Assembly (NCBI GenBank): GCA_045110335.1 | Contig: JBGCGB010000015.1 | Span: 124,001 to 188,000 of the forward strand | From: CALBPI01 sp045110335 | Lineage (GTDB): Bacteria; Pseudomonadota; Gammaproteobacteria; Steroidobacterales; Woeseiaceae | DNA length: 64,000 nucleotides | Reading direction: 5' to 3' | Part shown: positions 1-9,028 of the stretch, piece by piece | Numbering within the stretch: the first letter of the stretch is position 1 | How the letters are laid out: each line of letters starts with the position of its first letter | Program-made: the position numbers and the translations under genes | The notes under the pieces: model-generated | What the model was told of the DNA's origin: nothing | The model's database searches: none | What the model saw: the letters and a program-made list of their open reading frames with translations, nothing else

Positions 1-37
1 CCTTCGATGATTAATAGGTTCACAGGGATGTGTTGAA

Positions 38-1375
38 ATGAAACGCCAATGGCCACTCATTGTTGTAGTTGCGATTGCCGGGCTGATAGGCCTGCAGGTG
101 TGGTCTACCCGCGATCATCAACAACAAACAGATCGACTACATACCGAGCTCATTGATACCCAGCAATTAGCCTTGCAGTTGAATCGTGAAATCGGCTATG
201 GCGGTCTGATCCATCACTTTAAGAACTTCGTCCTGCGCCCATCTGAAGACGCCTACTACGAACGAGCAGCTGCCAGCGCGGATGTCGCCATCGACATCAT
301 TAATCAACTTGAAGCAAAGGCCGTCGCGCTCGACATCAACAGTACATTGACGAATAGTCGCGCAATGGTTGAGGCATACCAGTCAAGACTGGATAAGGTG
401 GTGGAGTATTCGGAGCTCGGTCTTACAGCGGCAGCAATCGATGCAGAAATCCGGTTCGATGATACTTTCGCGATCCGCGAAAATAGTGATCTACTGAACA
501 CGCTATCGATTGCTGTAACGGATCAAATGCGCGCTGTGGATGCCAAGGACCGTATCTTGAGCCTCATCAGTATTGGTGGGATGTTCTTGTTAAGCGCTTT
601 GGCATTGGTGTTGATCATGCGCCAGCAACAAGAAAAGCGGCACGTCGCCGCCATCACAACGGTGCATCGCGAAGTCGAAGCGGCGAATGTCCAACTATCG
701 ACAGCGAACACAGCACTGCAGCAGTTTGCAGGTATTGTGTCTCACGATTTGCGTGCACCTGTGCGCCATATTGCTTACTACACAGAAATGATACGAGAAG
801 ATGTCGAAGACACAGAGTCGGTGCTCCAACTATCCGAGAAAATCCATTCGTCAACGATGCGTATCGATCGAATGATCAATGGTTTGATGGACTTCACGAA
901 AACAGGTTTTGCGACACCAGCGATGTCGATTGTGGATGTTGCTGAACTCGTGAGTGAAGTTAACGACGCGCTACGACCCGCTATCGAAACAACCGGTGCA
1001 GATCTTGACCTGAATGTCACAGGAAAAGTTCGCGCTGATCCAGAGTTGCTTAGACGTGTAGTCAGTAATTTGATATCGAACAGTTTGAAGTACAAACACC
1101 CCGATCAACCCGTAAGAATTTCGGTAACGACAGAGCAATGTGATGGCCGCGTCTGGTTCTCATTCGAGGACACAGGCATTGGTATCGACCCCAAACATGC
1201 GGACGAAATTTTTGAGCCATGGCAAAGATTGAGCCAATCCGCCAGCGATCACGAAGGCGAAGGGCTGGGCTTAGCTTTGGTCAAATCTATCGTGAATGCC
1301 CATCAAGGCCAAATTAGACTGGATACCCAATACTCGGGTGGCACGCGGATGGTCTTTGATCTGGCGTCTGCTTGA
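38..1375 (+). CDS. Membrane sensor histidine kinase
   Basis: Inner-membrane two-component sensor of 445 residues. One membrane helix lies at about residues 5-24, then a periplasmic sensory region, then a second helix near 172-194. The cytoplasmic half has a HisKA phosphoacceptor helix with SHDLRAP (His about 236), an N box (NLISNSLKYK), G1 (DTGIGID) and G2 (GEGLGLAL), so all kinase motifs are intact. The periplasmic part carries YGGLIHHFKNFVLR, a pattern I recall from other bacterial sensors, but I cannot name its ligand. No response regulator lies beside it, so its partner is elsewhere. The ATG at 38 fits the membrane helix well; the upstream context is cut by the window edge. Confidence 0.9.
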   Translation: MKRQWPLIVVVAIAGLIGLQVWSTRDHQQQTDRLHTELIDTQQLALQLNREIGYGGLIHHFKNFVLRPSEDAYYERAAASADVAIDIINQLEAKAVALDINSTLTNSRAMVEAYQSRLDKVVEYSELGLTAAAIDAEIRFDDTFAIRENSDLLNTLSIAVTDQMRAVDAKDRILSLISIGGMFLLSALALVLIMRQQQEKRHVAAITTVHREVEAANVQLSTANTALQQFAGIVSHDLRAPVRHIAYYTEMIREDVEDTESVLQLSEKIHSSTMRIDRMINGLMDFTKTGFATPAMSIVDVAELVSEVNDALRPAIETTGADLDLNVTGKVRADPELLRRVVSNLISNSLKYKHPDQPVRISVTTEQCDGRVWFSFEDTGIGIDPKHADEIFEPWQRLSQSASDHEGEGLGLALVKSIVNAHQGQIRLDTQYSGGTRMVFDLASA

Positions 1376-1588
1376 GTTTCGTGCCAGGCCCGACACTTCT
1401 ACCGAATAGCGGCTTCTGATCATCATGGTAGATCTCATTTTCTAGTCTTATCGCCTGCAATCATGAAGCAAGCAGATTCGTCATAGCAGTGAGCAAGAAG
1501 GTCAGTATCCCGGTCGATGTCCTCAGGGCCAGCGTTTCTTCATAGGGCTGTCAGGGTATCCGTGAACGATCACTTACTTTTTAACAGG
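1376..1588. other. Short intergenic region between converging genes
   Basis: This gap separates the converging kinase and LysR genes. A 7-base inverted repeat (TAACAGG / CCTGTTA) sits near 1580-1602 at the very end of the LysR gene and could be a weak stem. No further gene or clear terminator is visible. Confidence 0.3.
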
Positions 1589-2494
1589 CTAATTCATCCT
1601 GTTAGTTTGTGCGATGCCATCGTCGATTCGCCTCAATAGGCTCTGCAGCACAGAACTTTCAAATTTTCGGGGCAGTGTGACGGCATGGAACGTTTCTGTG
1701 AGTCCGGGAAGTTCGGCAAACTCCATCAAGGTACCGTCGTTGAGTTCATCCCTAACAACGATGCGCGGGACGACGGCGACACCGAAATCTTCCCGCACCA
1801 TCAATCGCAGCAATGTCATGTCATCAACTTCGGCTCTGATTTGCGGTCGTAATCCTTTGCGTTCGCACCACGCGTCAAAACTCATGCGGATGGCGTGTTC
1901 CATCGTTGGCAGTATTACTGGATGCGTCGTGAGTACTTGTGCAAGATCAGACGTCGGGTTGCCGCGGCATGGATTGCCAATCACACTGACAGATTGCTCA
2001 TCAATCGTATGCGTGGCCCACGCACGTTCCTGATCTCGCGACGGCAGTTGATTCGTCAGAACGACGTCGAGCGCTCTGGTTTCCAGATCTCGCAGCAATT
2101 GAGTTTGATCTCCGGTACGCAATACGATTGAAACGTCATCCTTGGACAATAACGGATGCAAGAAGGTGATCTGGAAGTTTCGTGAGAGCGTTGCCAATGC
2201 GCCGACTCTGATCACCTGACGAGTCCCTGGCGCTTTACCTTTGATCACGCTAACCATTTCATCACTGACCGAGAACAAAGAGTCAGCATATTCAAGTGCG
2301 ACTTTCCCGGCCTCGGTTAGCACCAGACTTCGGCCTTGCCGTATGAACAGTGATTGACCCAACCATTGCTCGAGATGTTTGATTTGAACGGATAGTGCGG
2401 ATTGAGAAACATTCATGTCGGCTGCCGCGCGGGTAAGATTGCCATTCTTGGCGACCGCCCAAAAGTAGCGTAGGTGTTTGAAATTCAAAGCCAT
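1589..2494 (-). CDS. LysR-family transcriptional regulator
   Basis: DNA-binding regulator of 301 residues, the usual LysR length. The N-terminal winged helix-turn-helix (about residues 3-62; RYFWAVAKNGNLTRAA, SQSALSVQIKHLE) is followed by a periplasmic-binding-protein-like effector domain (about 90-290). The HTH wording, with FKHLRYFWAVAKNGNLTRAA, resembles the NhaR group, but the target cannot be inferred. It starts at an ATG with the HTH immediately after it. Its closest neighbour on the same strand is the IDH-like gene, about 190 bases upstream. LysR regulators often control divergent genes, but nothing is divergent here, so the regulon is unknown. Confidence 0.88.
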   Translation of the reverse strand: MALNFKHLRYFWAVAKNGNLTRAAADMNVSQSALSVQIKHLEQWLGQSLFIRQGRSLVLTEAGKVALEYADSLFSVSDEMVSVIKGKAPGTRQVIRVGALATLSRNFQITFLHPLLSKDDVSIVLRTGDQTQLLRDLETRALDVVLTNQLPSRDQERAWATHTIDEQSVSVIGNPCRGNPTSDLAQVLTTHPVILPTMEHAIRMSFDAWCERKGLRPQIRAEVDDMTLLRLMVREDFGVAVVPRIVVRDELNDGTLMEFAELPGLTETFHAVTLPRKFESSVLQSLLRRIDDGIAQTNRMN

Positions 2495-2687
2495 CGATTC
2501 GTTCCGATTAATAGAACATTTGTGAGTGCATCTTATACCTTTATTTAAGTGTGTACGTCAGTATCGGTGACGATGCACTACCGCTCATTGGTCAAGTAAG
2601 CAGAAAGCGCACGACAGCTCGGACACCAGGTTGATGCGCCCAACGCGATACAAATAGACGGCTGAAGGGCGAACGACGATGCGAATC

Positions 2688-3632
2688 TCAAACCAGTGTG
2701 AGATTCGCCCCGATCGTTTGCTGCGGCGCTAGTGATGGCATCAATTGACGCGGCGATTTGTCGAGATTGTCGACGATGGCCTCACAAAAGTGATTGAAAG
2801 TGATTGGTTTTTCAGCCGGTGCCAGCGTTTCCAAGCCTTCTGTGATTAAGCCATCTTCTAGTGATTTCAGCCATGAACGTTCCAGTGTTCGGGCGGATGC
2901 AAGCTCACCATCCAACACCATTGAAGTGATTAAGGCCGGGATAAGCGCTGCAGGCGTCCATTCCGCGCCGGTTTGAGCCGCCACAATTTCGAGGCCATCG
3001 GTTTGATTAGCCTGAATGGTCATGGGTGCTGCGCCCGACATGCCAATCAACAAGTCACATAGCGGTTGGTACAATGTTGGCAACACAGCAAGTACGGTGC
3101 TGCAAGATTCTCCGCGCACTAAACAATCCATAAAACCGGCCAGGGTATTCGTCTCAACAGAGATACCGCGTGCCCGTTTCTGCCGATTCCAGTCGGTCAG
3201 TGTCGACTCGAGCGTTGCTGTATTGGTATCCAGCACGAGTACGTTTTTTCGTCCAAACCTTCGTGCGACGTAGGTTGCTGCGTCCAGTGTATTTAGCATC
3301 GATTGAGCAGGGTCTTTTGGCGATACATGATCCACTGAGGTCGCTACGATCACATCAAGGTTGCTGACGAGCCCCTTACAGATACCGTGAAAGCTTCGGA
3401 TTGGCGTCGCCGAGAACGCGGGTCCGAAACCTCTCGCATCCGTGCTTAAGGTCTCATCGGACATCGTATTGCCGAATCGAACCGCTCGCTCGCTACCTAA
3501 CTGCTGCAGCAATGCATTGAGCGAGTCTGTCATCTTGGCATTGCGTATTCGTCGACATTTCGAGGGATGACTTGACGCTGGTAAACCAGGAAATATTGGA
3601 ACGACCCTAGACTGGCTGGATCTGGCGCGCAT
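2688..3632 (-). CDS. Isocitrate/isopropylmalate dehydrogenase-like protein, catalytic motifs lost
   Basis: The middle and C-terminal parts follow the beta-decarboxylating dehydrogenase fold: LDAATYVARRFGRKNVLVL matches the strand before the catalytic Lys, and ALITSMVLDGELASARTLE with WLKSLEDGL matches the C-terminal helices. A tail (ITFNHFCEAIVDNLDKSP) resembles the extra domain of the long rickettsial-type isocitrate dehydrogenases. Where the family has a Lys (HKAN) this protein has LDTNT, where it has GDILSD this has QPLCD, and the HGSAP cofactor loop is absent. It is therefore probably not an active dehydrogenase. The start is uncertain: ATG at 3632 gives a basic N terminus, while ATG at 3533 (MTDSLNALL) would remove 33 residues; neither has a strong ribosome site. 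Confidence 0.6.
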   Translation of the reverse strand: MRARSSQSRVVPIFPGLPASSHPSKCRRIRNAKMTDSLNALLQQLGSERAVRFGNTMSDETLSTDARGFGPAFSATPIRSFHGICKGLVSNLDVIVATSVDHVSPKDPAQSMLNTLDAATYVARRFGRKNVLVLDTNTATLESTLTDWNRQKRARGISVETNTLAGFMDCLVRGESCSTVLAVLPTLYQPLCDLLIGMSGAAPMTIQANQTDGLEIVAAQTGAEWTPAALIPALITSMVLDGELASARTLERSWLKSLEDGLITEGLETLAPAEKPITFNHFCEAIVDNLDKSPRQLMPSLAPQQTIGANLTLV

Positions 3633-3851
3633 GACGATAAAACTCTTTTAAATTAATAACTTCTGATTTTATCGAGTTAATAAATATATATTAAATTCAA
3701 TTATCAGTAATAAACGTTCTTTTTACTTAAACGATCGATGTTAATGTCTTAGTGCGTTAGCCTCGTTTCGTTGTTGGTGACCGATATAGGCATGGTTGCC
3801 AAAATCGGCCGCTCAAAGAATGCCACTGAAGGTAGGTGACGGGCCCTAATG
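3633..3851. other. AT-rich intergenic island
   Basis: Bases about 3640-3740 are strikingly AT-rich (runs such as TAATAAATATATATTAAA) compared with the roughly 50-55% GC around them. This lies just upstream of the IDH-like gene, so it may hold its promoter; I see no convincing paired -35/-10 boxes. An AT-rich stretch next to a decayed gene also fits acquired DNA. Confidence 0.4.
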
Positions 3852-4823
3852 CTATCCAACGATTGGCAAATCTAATCGCTGCAGAACATGCTTCGCGATT
3901 GCAATGTCCTGTGCTGCAATACCCGTGAGATCCGCGATGGTTATCTGCTGGGGCGAAGACCGGCCGGTTGTCGTTCCGGAAAGGACGCTACCAAGCTCTA
4001 CGACGGGATTGACCGGCGCGCCATTCTTGGTGGTTAGTCGCGAAAATTCACCGTGGTCCAAACACTGCGCGGTGGAATCCGCGACCAACAAATCAGCGCG
4101 CTCAATTAACGATGCCGCAAGTTCTGCTTTGCCGGGAGCATCTGCGCCGACAGCGGTTATATGAGTGCCATCCCGTATCCAATCCGCGGCGATCAGCGGC
4201 TGTGTCGCACCCGTTGTGGTGACGATGACGTTCGCGGTTTCGCAAGCAGCGCGAAGGTCTGTCGCTGTTGATACGATTCTATGGGTCGAGAGATCGTCGG
4301 CGATCGCATTGGTTTTCGCTTTGTCTCGACCCCAGAACGTCACCGACGTGATCTCGGGCAAGAAGCAAAGATGCGTTTCAGCCTGTAGCCGTGCCTGCGT
4401 GCCAGTACCGACGATCAGTAGTGTTGTGGCCTATTCATTCATCAATGAGCGTGTCGCAATCGCACTGCCGATAGCCGTACGCACATCCGTAAGAAACATC
4501 TCGTCATGTAACACGGCCAACACGTTCCCATGCTTTGCAGATAGCACCAGTGACAAACCGTTGCCCACCGCTAAACCTGCAGCAGGATTGTCTGGAAATC
4601 CCGTAGCCACCTTGATCACAAAAATGGCATCCCCCCGGACCGCTCCGTATTTGATGTGGCAGTCTCCGCTGGATTCGGGAAAGGTAAGATGGCCAACGGG
4701 CGGTTGTTCAAGCTTACCTGCGCTATAGTCTCGATAGGCTTGTTCAATCAATGGTAAAGCCGACCTAAGGTCTATGGATTTCTTTAGTGTTTGCTGGTCG
4801 AGTAGCTGCACTACTATGCTCAC
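3852..4823 (-). pseudogene. Ornithine cyclodeaminase/mu-crystallin family gene interrupted by an in-frame TAG
   Basis: Two pieces read in exactly one frame. The first (4823-4434) gives the N-terminal half with GHLTFPESSGDCHIKYG and LTDVRTAIGSAIATRSLMNE. A TAG at 4433-4431 follows, and the frame continues straight on with ATTLLIVGTGTQARLQAE, the family's Rossmann NAD-binding motif, then VTFWGRDKAK and the rest of the domain to a normal stop at 3852. There is no frameshift, so a single nonsense substitution (or a sequencing error, or readthrough) separates it from an intact gene of about 323 residues. The GTG at 4823 is 20 bases from the divergent aminotransferase start. The family includes ornithine cyclodeaminase and ketimine reductases; the substrate is unknown. 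Confidence 0.85.
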
Positions 4824-4843
4824 TTTTTCAAAGTGGAGAAACG

Positions 4844-5980
4844 ATGCCGACTCTACCCGACTTTAAACTTGAAACCCATTTTTCCAAATGGGAGTTCAAT
4901 GCCCGGTATCACATGACTGCGTCCGATGCAGAAAGTATGCGTCTCGATGAATTGTTGGCCATGGCGTCGTCAGACGATCGCGCTAATTTTGAAAACATGT
5001 GGCTTGGCTATACCGAGACTTTTGGTGCACCGGCTTTACGTCATGCTATCGCTGATTCATTCGCCAACCAATCCGCTGAACAGGTGTTATGTTTCGCTGG
5101 CGCCAGCGAAGGTATTTTCGCAGCCAACAACGTTCTGTTGGAAAAGGACAGCCATGCGATTGTGATCACACCAAATTATCAATCTCACGAGACGTTGCCG
5201 CTGGCCATTTGCGAGGCGACCGGTGTGCCGCTCGATCCCGACGATGACTGGTCGCTGGACATCGAACGGGTGGCTGCAGCAATCCAGCCTAACACCCGTT
5301 TGCTCACGATGAATTTTCCGCATAACCCCACCGGTACCATTCTTCCGCGAGATCGATTTGATGCGTTGGTAGAATTGTGTCGGAAACATGGTATCTACAT
5401 TCTCCACGACGAGATTTTCAATGGTCTTGGTCCCAGCGATGCTGAACACCTACCCTTTATTGCGGATGTCTACGAACGCGGTCTGTCGCTTGGCGTGGTG
5501 TCGAAAGCCTACGGATTGCCTGGTTTGAGAATTGGCTGGATCGCTTGTCAGGACAAGGCCCTGTTGTCACGTATGGAGCGACTTAAACACTATCTTTCTA
5601 TTTGTAATTCGGGCCCCAGCGAGCAGCTGGCCATTATTGCTTTGAAGAACCGCAAAAAGTTACTCGACCGAAACTGTGCGATCGTTGATGAAAACCTGAT
5701 TCGCTGGAATCACTTTTTCGCCGCATTCGAAGACCGGTTTGAATGGCAGCCGCCGGATGGGTCGTGCACGGCATTTCCGCGATACCTGGGTGATGACGGG
5801 GTTGAGGCGTTCGCACATTCACTCGTTGAAGGTAGTGGCGTGCTCGTTTTGCCGAGTTCCATTTATCATTCCGAATTGGGTCCTACGCCTAATGATCGGT
5901 TCAGAATCGGGCTGGGTCGAAGAGGACTTGATGAAGGGCTCAGCGTAATGCGGACACACCTGCAAAAACAGGTGTCATGA
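4844..5980 (+). CDS. PLP-dependent aminotransferase, class I/II fold
   Basis: A fold-type I aminotransferase of 378 residues. Visible motifs are the substrate/PLP loop NFPHNPTG, the PLP-ring Asp/Tyr region HDEIFNG, the Schiff-base lysine in SKAYGLPGLRIGW, and the C-terminal substrate Arg in DRFRIGLGR. ATG at 4844 is chosen because GGAGAA lies five bases upstream; an earlier ATG would add an unrelated leader and overlap the divergent gene. It is divergent from the broken cyclodeaminase gene, and genes of those two families are often paired in amino-acid metabolism, but the amino donor and product cannot be read from sequence. Some members make unusual amino acids (capreomycidine synthase type). 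Confidence 0.85.
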   Translation: MPTLPDFKLETHFSKWEFNARYHMTASDAESMRLDELLAMASSDDRANFENMWLGYTETFGAPALRHAIADSFANQSAEQVLCFAGASEGIFAANNVLLEKDSHAIVITPNYQSHETLPLAICEATGVPLDPDDDWSLDIERVAAAIQPNTRLLTMNFPHNPTGTILPRDRFDALVELCRKHGIYILHDEIFNGLGPSDAEHLPFIADVYERGLSLGVVSKAYGLPGLRIGWIACQDKALLSRMERLKHYLSICNSGPSEQLAIIALKNRKKLLDRNCAIVDENLIRWNHFFAAFEDRFEWQPPDGSCTAFPRYLGDDGVEAFAHSLVEGSGVLVLPSSIYHSELGPTPNDRFRIGLGRRGLDEGLSVMRTHLQKQVS

Positions 5981-5989
5981 TGACACCTG
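5969..5989. repeat. Perfect 21-base palindrome spanning the aminotransferase stop codon
   Basis: CAGGTGTCAT-G-ATGACACCTG is a perfect inverted repeat with a one-base centre. The TGA stop at 5978-5980 lies inside it. It sits between converging genes, and CCTGGTGATGGCCAGG follows. No T-run follows on either strand, so it is not a standard terminator; it may be a cruciform, a protein site or a 3' stabilising stem. Confidence 0.6.
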
Positions 5990-6020
5990 GTGATGGCCAG
6001 GCCATTGCCGCCAGGTCGTG

Positions 6021-6818
6021 CTAATCGCGTAGGTACGCGCCACCATTCACATGCAAGACTTGCCCCGTGATGTAGCGGGCTGCGTCTGAAAGCAAAAAGA
6101 GCATCGGGCCGACGATGTCATTTGGCACACCCATTCTGCCCATCGGTACCATGGCATTGTACGCATCCGCATCGAAGCGCTCGGCGGCGCCTTCTTCCGC
6201 CGCGCCGGTGCCATAACCGCCGCGAATAAACGCAGTATCGACGGCGCCGGGTGCGACGCCGTTCACTCGAATCCCTGGCGCCAGCTCGGTCGCCAGAATA
6301 CGCACGATGGCATTGAGCCCAGCCTTGGCAGCACCATAGCCTGCATAACCGGCAGCGCCGACTTGCCCGATCGCGGTAGATAACAAAACCAGCGCAGCAT
6401 CCGGCGTAAGCAACGGGATGCAAGCGCGCATCGCCAGAACCGGGCCGCGCAAGTTGCCGTTTACGATGTCATCGAATAGCTGAGTATCCAGTTCTGCGAT
6501 GCGGTCATGACCTTTCGTGTAACCGGCGCACATCGCGACACTGTGAAACTTCACATCAAGGGACTTCAACTTCGAAAAAGTTTCGTCGATGGAAGCTTCG
6601 TCGCATAGATCTATTCCTACATAGTGGACGCTCGGTACCTGTCCTCTTCTGTCGATGGCATCCGGCAAATCCATCACATAGACACGCTGATTTGCCTCAA
6701 CGGCAGCTTCGACGAACGCATGTCCAATGCCACCACATCCACCGATGACCAACAAAGTGTGATCGGCGGGTGGAGCCAACCGTGATAGATCATGGTTCTT
6801 CGTAGTTTGAGCTACCAA
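6021..6818 (-). CDS. Short-chain dehydrogenase/reductase (classical SDR)
   Basis: NAD(P)-dependent oxidoreductase of 265 residues. The nucleotide loop is IGGCGGIGHA (a variant of TGxxxGIG), the active-site Tyr/Lys is in YAGYGAAKAGLNAI, the catalytic Ser is in LLSTAIGQVG, and the end (GQVLHVNGGAYLRD) is typical of FabG-like members. The start is TTG at 6818; AGGAG lies seven bases upstream, inside the end of the preceding gene, which overlaps by seven bases and so is probably co-transcribed. Substrate unknown. Confidence 0.88.
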   Translation of the reverse strand: MVAQTTKNHDLSRLAPPADHTLLVIGGCGGIGHAFVEAAVEANQRVYVMDLPDAIDRRGQVPSVHYVGIDLCDEASIDETFSKLKSLDVKFHSVAMCAGYTKGHDRIAELDTQLFDDIVNGNLRGPVLAMRACIPLLTPDAALVLLSTAIGQVGAAGYAGYGAAKAGLNAIVRILATELAPGIRVNGVAPGAVDTAFIRGGYGTGAAEEGAAERFDADAYNAMVPMGRMGVPNDIVGPMLFLLSDAARYITGQVLHVNGGAYLRD

Positions 6819-8887
6819 TAGCGCACTCCTTTTTGCATCATCATGCTTTCGAATTGATCACGGTCGTCATCATCCATGTCAAGCCTTGCGGCTAAAGCGC
6901 GTGCTTTTTCCTGATCTTTCCATGCAGTGGTATAAAGCAGTCGCAGTTCGGCTTGTCTCCGTGTTCGTTCATTTTGAATGGAACCGGTTAGTTTCAATGC
7001 CTCATCAACCGAAAGCGATTTGGTATTCGCCAGTCCGGCGGCCAGGCTATCGTATCGCGTGCCAGGCTCGATGCTCCGTACTCTGCGAAAGGCAGCGTCT
7101 ATATCAGACTTCGCCAATTCGCCAATGAGTTGCGCTTCGGTTCGTTCGCGAATGGTTCGGTTAGTAATATCATTCACTCTTGAAAGCGCTGCTGCCGGGT
7201 CTATACGGCCAGACTTGCCGATGACTCGCGAAAGTACGACATCAGACACATCCTGATCCCCAATTTGTTGGGCAAGCGCCAGGGCATTTTCAGGATCGTC
7301 ATTGATCATTCTGTTTAGTGAGGCCAACCGTATTGAACGCTTCGCGTCCGCGCTGGTTGCGCCATCGGCTAGCATCAGTCCTTCCGAAACCATATTCATG
7401 CTCGACAATGAAGCGGCGAGGGTACGCCGGACGTCATCATTACTATCGCTAGAGAGACTATTCACCAGTGTGACGGCTTCGTTTGGATCGGTTTTAGCGA
7501 TCTCGGAAATGATTTGACCGATAGCGCCACTGCGCGTGTCATCGGATAGTGCGCTAGCCCATGCCAAAGCGCCTTCGGCATCTTCTACCGCCCAGCGCCT
7601 CGCCACTTGTCCTAATCGATTGTTCCCGCCCCAAGGCGTTTCGGGCTGCGCCATGATGAGATCGGCAATTTTGGTCATGTCTTCGATGTTGGCTTTATAA
7701 ACAAAACCCTGAATAGATATCGCCCGAGCCCTCGGGTCTTCTATGCCGAGCGCGATTTCGAAAGCGCGATCGATGTTCGTTTGAACCAGTGCAGAGGCGA
7801 GTCCGCCTCGCATTCTTTCTTCGGTAGCGTAGGTCAACATTTGAGACATGATGAGCGCTCGATCGATGTCAAAATCAGCAACCGTCATGACCACCGTTTG
7901 CTCCATGTTGGCTCGCATACCCGGAGACAGATCAGCAATGAGCACCAATGCCGTGTCAGCGTCTTGCTTGGTCAAAGCCTTAAAAGCTTCGCTCATCGAT
8001 GCTTGTTCGCTGCGTTCCCAATCGTTCTCTTGAATCATCGCGATGGCGGTGATTGGGTCTTCCTCGGTGGCGGCGGCTATCAAGCTCCGGCGCAAGGTTC
8101 GCCGTAACGCGCCATCGGCGATGTCCTCAAGATAAGCTATAGCCTCTGTGCCCGTATCCGCAAGCATCAGTTTCGCGAGTGCTTCGATCACAATCTTGTC
8201 TTTCGGTGTCGCCGTAGCGTTTAGATGGCCGATGGCAAGCGCCGGCGACTCGCTGTAGAGCGTAGCGATCTCTTTCGCTTTGACGTCATCGGCAGGCGAT
8301 TTGCCGAGCGCGTTCTCAATATCGATGACACGCGGGTCGTCGAGACTGGGTAATGCAGAATACAAAGCCTGTGCGACCACTAGTTGATTGCCCGGACGCA
8401 ACGTGGCTTCCGTCAGCGCCGTATCGAACTCGCGCGAGGCCCATTGTCGCCAAACGACCGAAGCATAGTCGACACCGAATCTGTTCAATGGTCCCTCGGA
8501 CAACGCCAATGCCGATCCGGGATCGATCTCCGTTAATCGTGCCAGCAATATGCGGATTATCGTGTCGCGCTTCTGCGGATTCGTCATCGAAGCCGCTTCG
8601 AATAACAAATCTTGCAGGGCGTTGCTGCCCGAGCGTGCGGCTAAAGCATAGGTTGCTTCACTTTCGGCAAAGTCGCCGGGCAGGGCAAGAATGGCCTCGA
8701 TGGTGTTCAGTGAGGCATAGGCATTTTCACGGAGAGAAGTTGCCTCATCGACGGAAACGTCATCCGCCTCTGCCAGCGTTGATACCGTCGTTTCGGGTGC
8801 ATGCATTCGCTCTGTCTTGGAAAGCAACTTTGTCAGGCCGATGCCGATTAACACGCCAAGTATCAAGCCGATAATAGATTGTTTCAT
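6812..8887 (-). CDS. Membrane-anchored alpha-helical repeat protein, unknown function
   Basis: I do not recognise a named family. A single N-terminal membrane helix (IIGLILGVLIGIGLTKLL) is followed by about 660 residues of helical repeats with recurring patterns such as DPxxALALA, NDIT-x-RTIRERTEAQL and ARALAARLD, resembling HEAT or TPR-like solenoids. The helix has few following positive charges, so the solenoid may be periplasmic. ATG at 8887 is preferred over upstream ATGs because AAGGAAG lies about six bases before it. The stop codon overlaps the SDR start, giving a two-gene transcript. Solenoids usually bind partners; nothing shows which. Confidence 0.75.
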   Translation of the reverse strand: MKQSIIGLILGVLIGIGLTKLLSKTERMHAPETTVSTLAEADDVSVDEATSLRENAYASLNTIEAILALPGDFAESEATYALAARSGSNALQDLLFEAASMTNPQKRDTIIRILLARLTEIDPGSALALSEGPLNRFGVDYASVVWRQWASREFDTALTEATLRPGNQLVVAQALYSALPSLDDPRVIDIENALGKSPADDVKAKEIATLYSESPALAIGHLNATATPKDKIVIEALAKLMLADTGTEAIAYLEDIADGALRRTLRRSLIAAATEEDPITAIAMIQENDWERSEQASMSEAFKALTKQDADTALVLIADLSPGMRANMEQTVVMTVADFDIDRALIMSQMLTYATEERMRGGLASALVQTNIDRAFEIALGIEDPRARAISIQGFVYKANIEDMTKIADLIMAQPETPWGGNNRLGQVARRWAVEDAEGALAWASALSDDTRSGAIGQIISEIAKTDPNEAVTLVNSLSSDSNDDVRRTLAASLSSMNMVSEGLMLADGATSADAKRSIRLASLNRMINDDPENALALAQQIGDQDVSDVVLSRVIGKSGRIDPAAALSRVNDITNRTIRERTEAQLIGELAKSDIDAAFRRVRSIEPGTRYDSLAAGLANTKSLSVDEALKLTGSIQNERTRRQAELRLLYTTAWKDQEKARALAARLDMDDDDRDQFESMMMQKGVRYW

Positions 8888-9028
8888 TGACTTCCTTGCC
8901 ATTTGACGCATTTGATGCGTGTTTTTGTTCTGATACCAACCTACTGAAATTCCCCATCTACGTAAATAGAAACTGGCATGATTGGCAAATTCGGCGTAGG
9001 TTTATTGGATGCCAAACAGGATCAGAAA

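Noticed and set aside
4165..4728. Plus-strand reading frame of 187 residues
   Set aside because: It is antisense to the cyclodeaminase pseudogene; its apparent proteins lack any family pattern.
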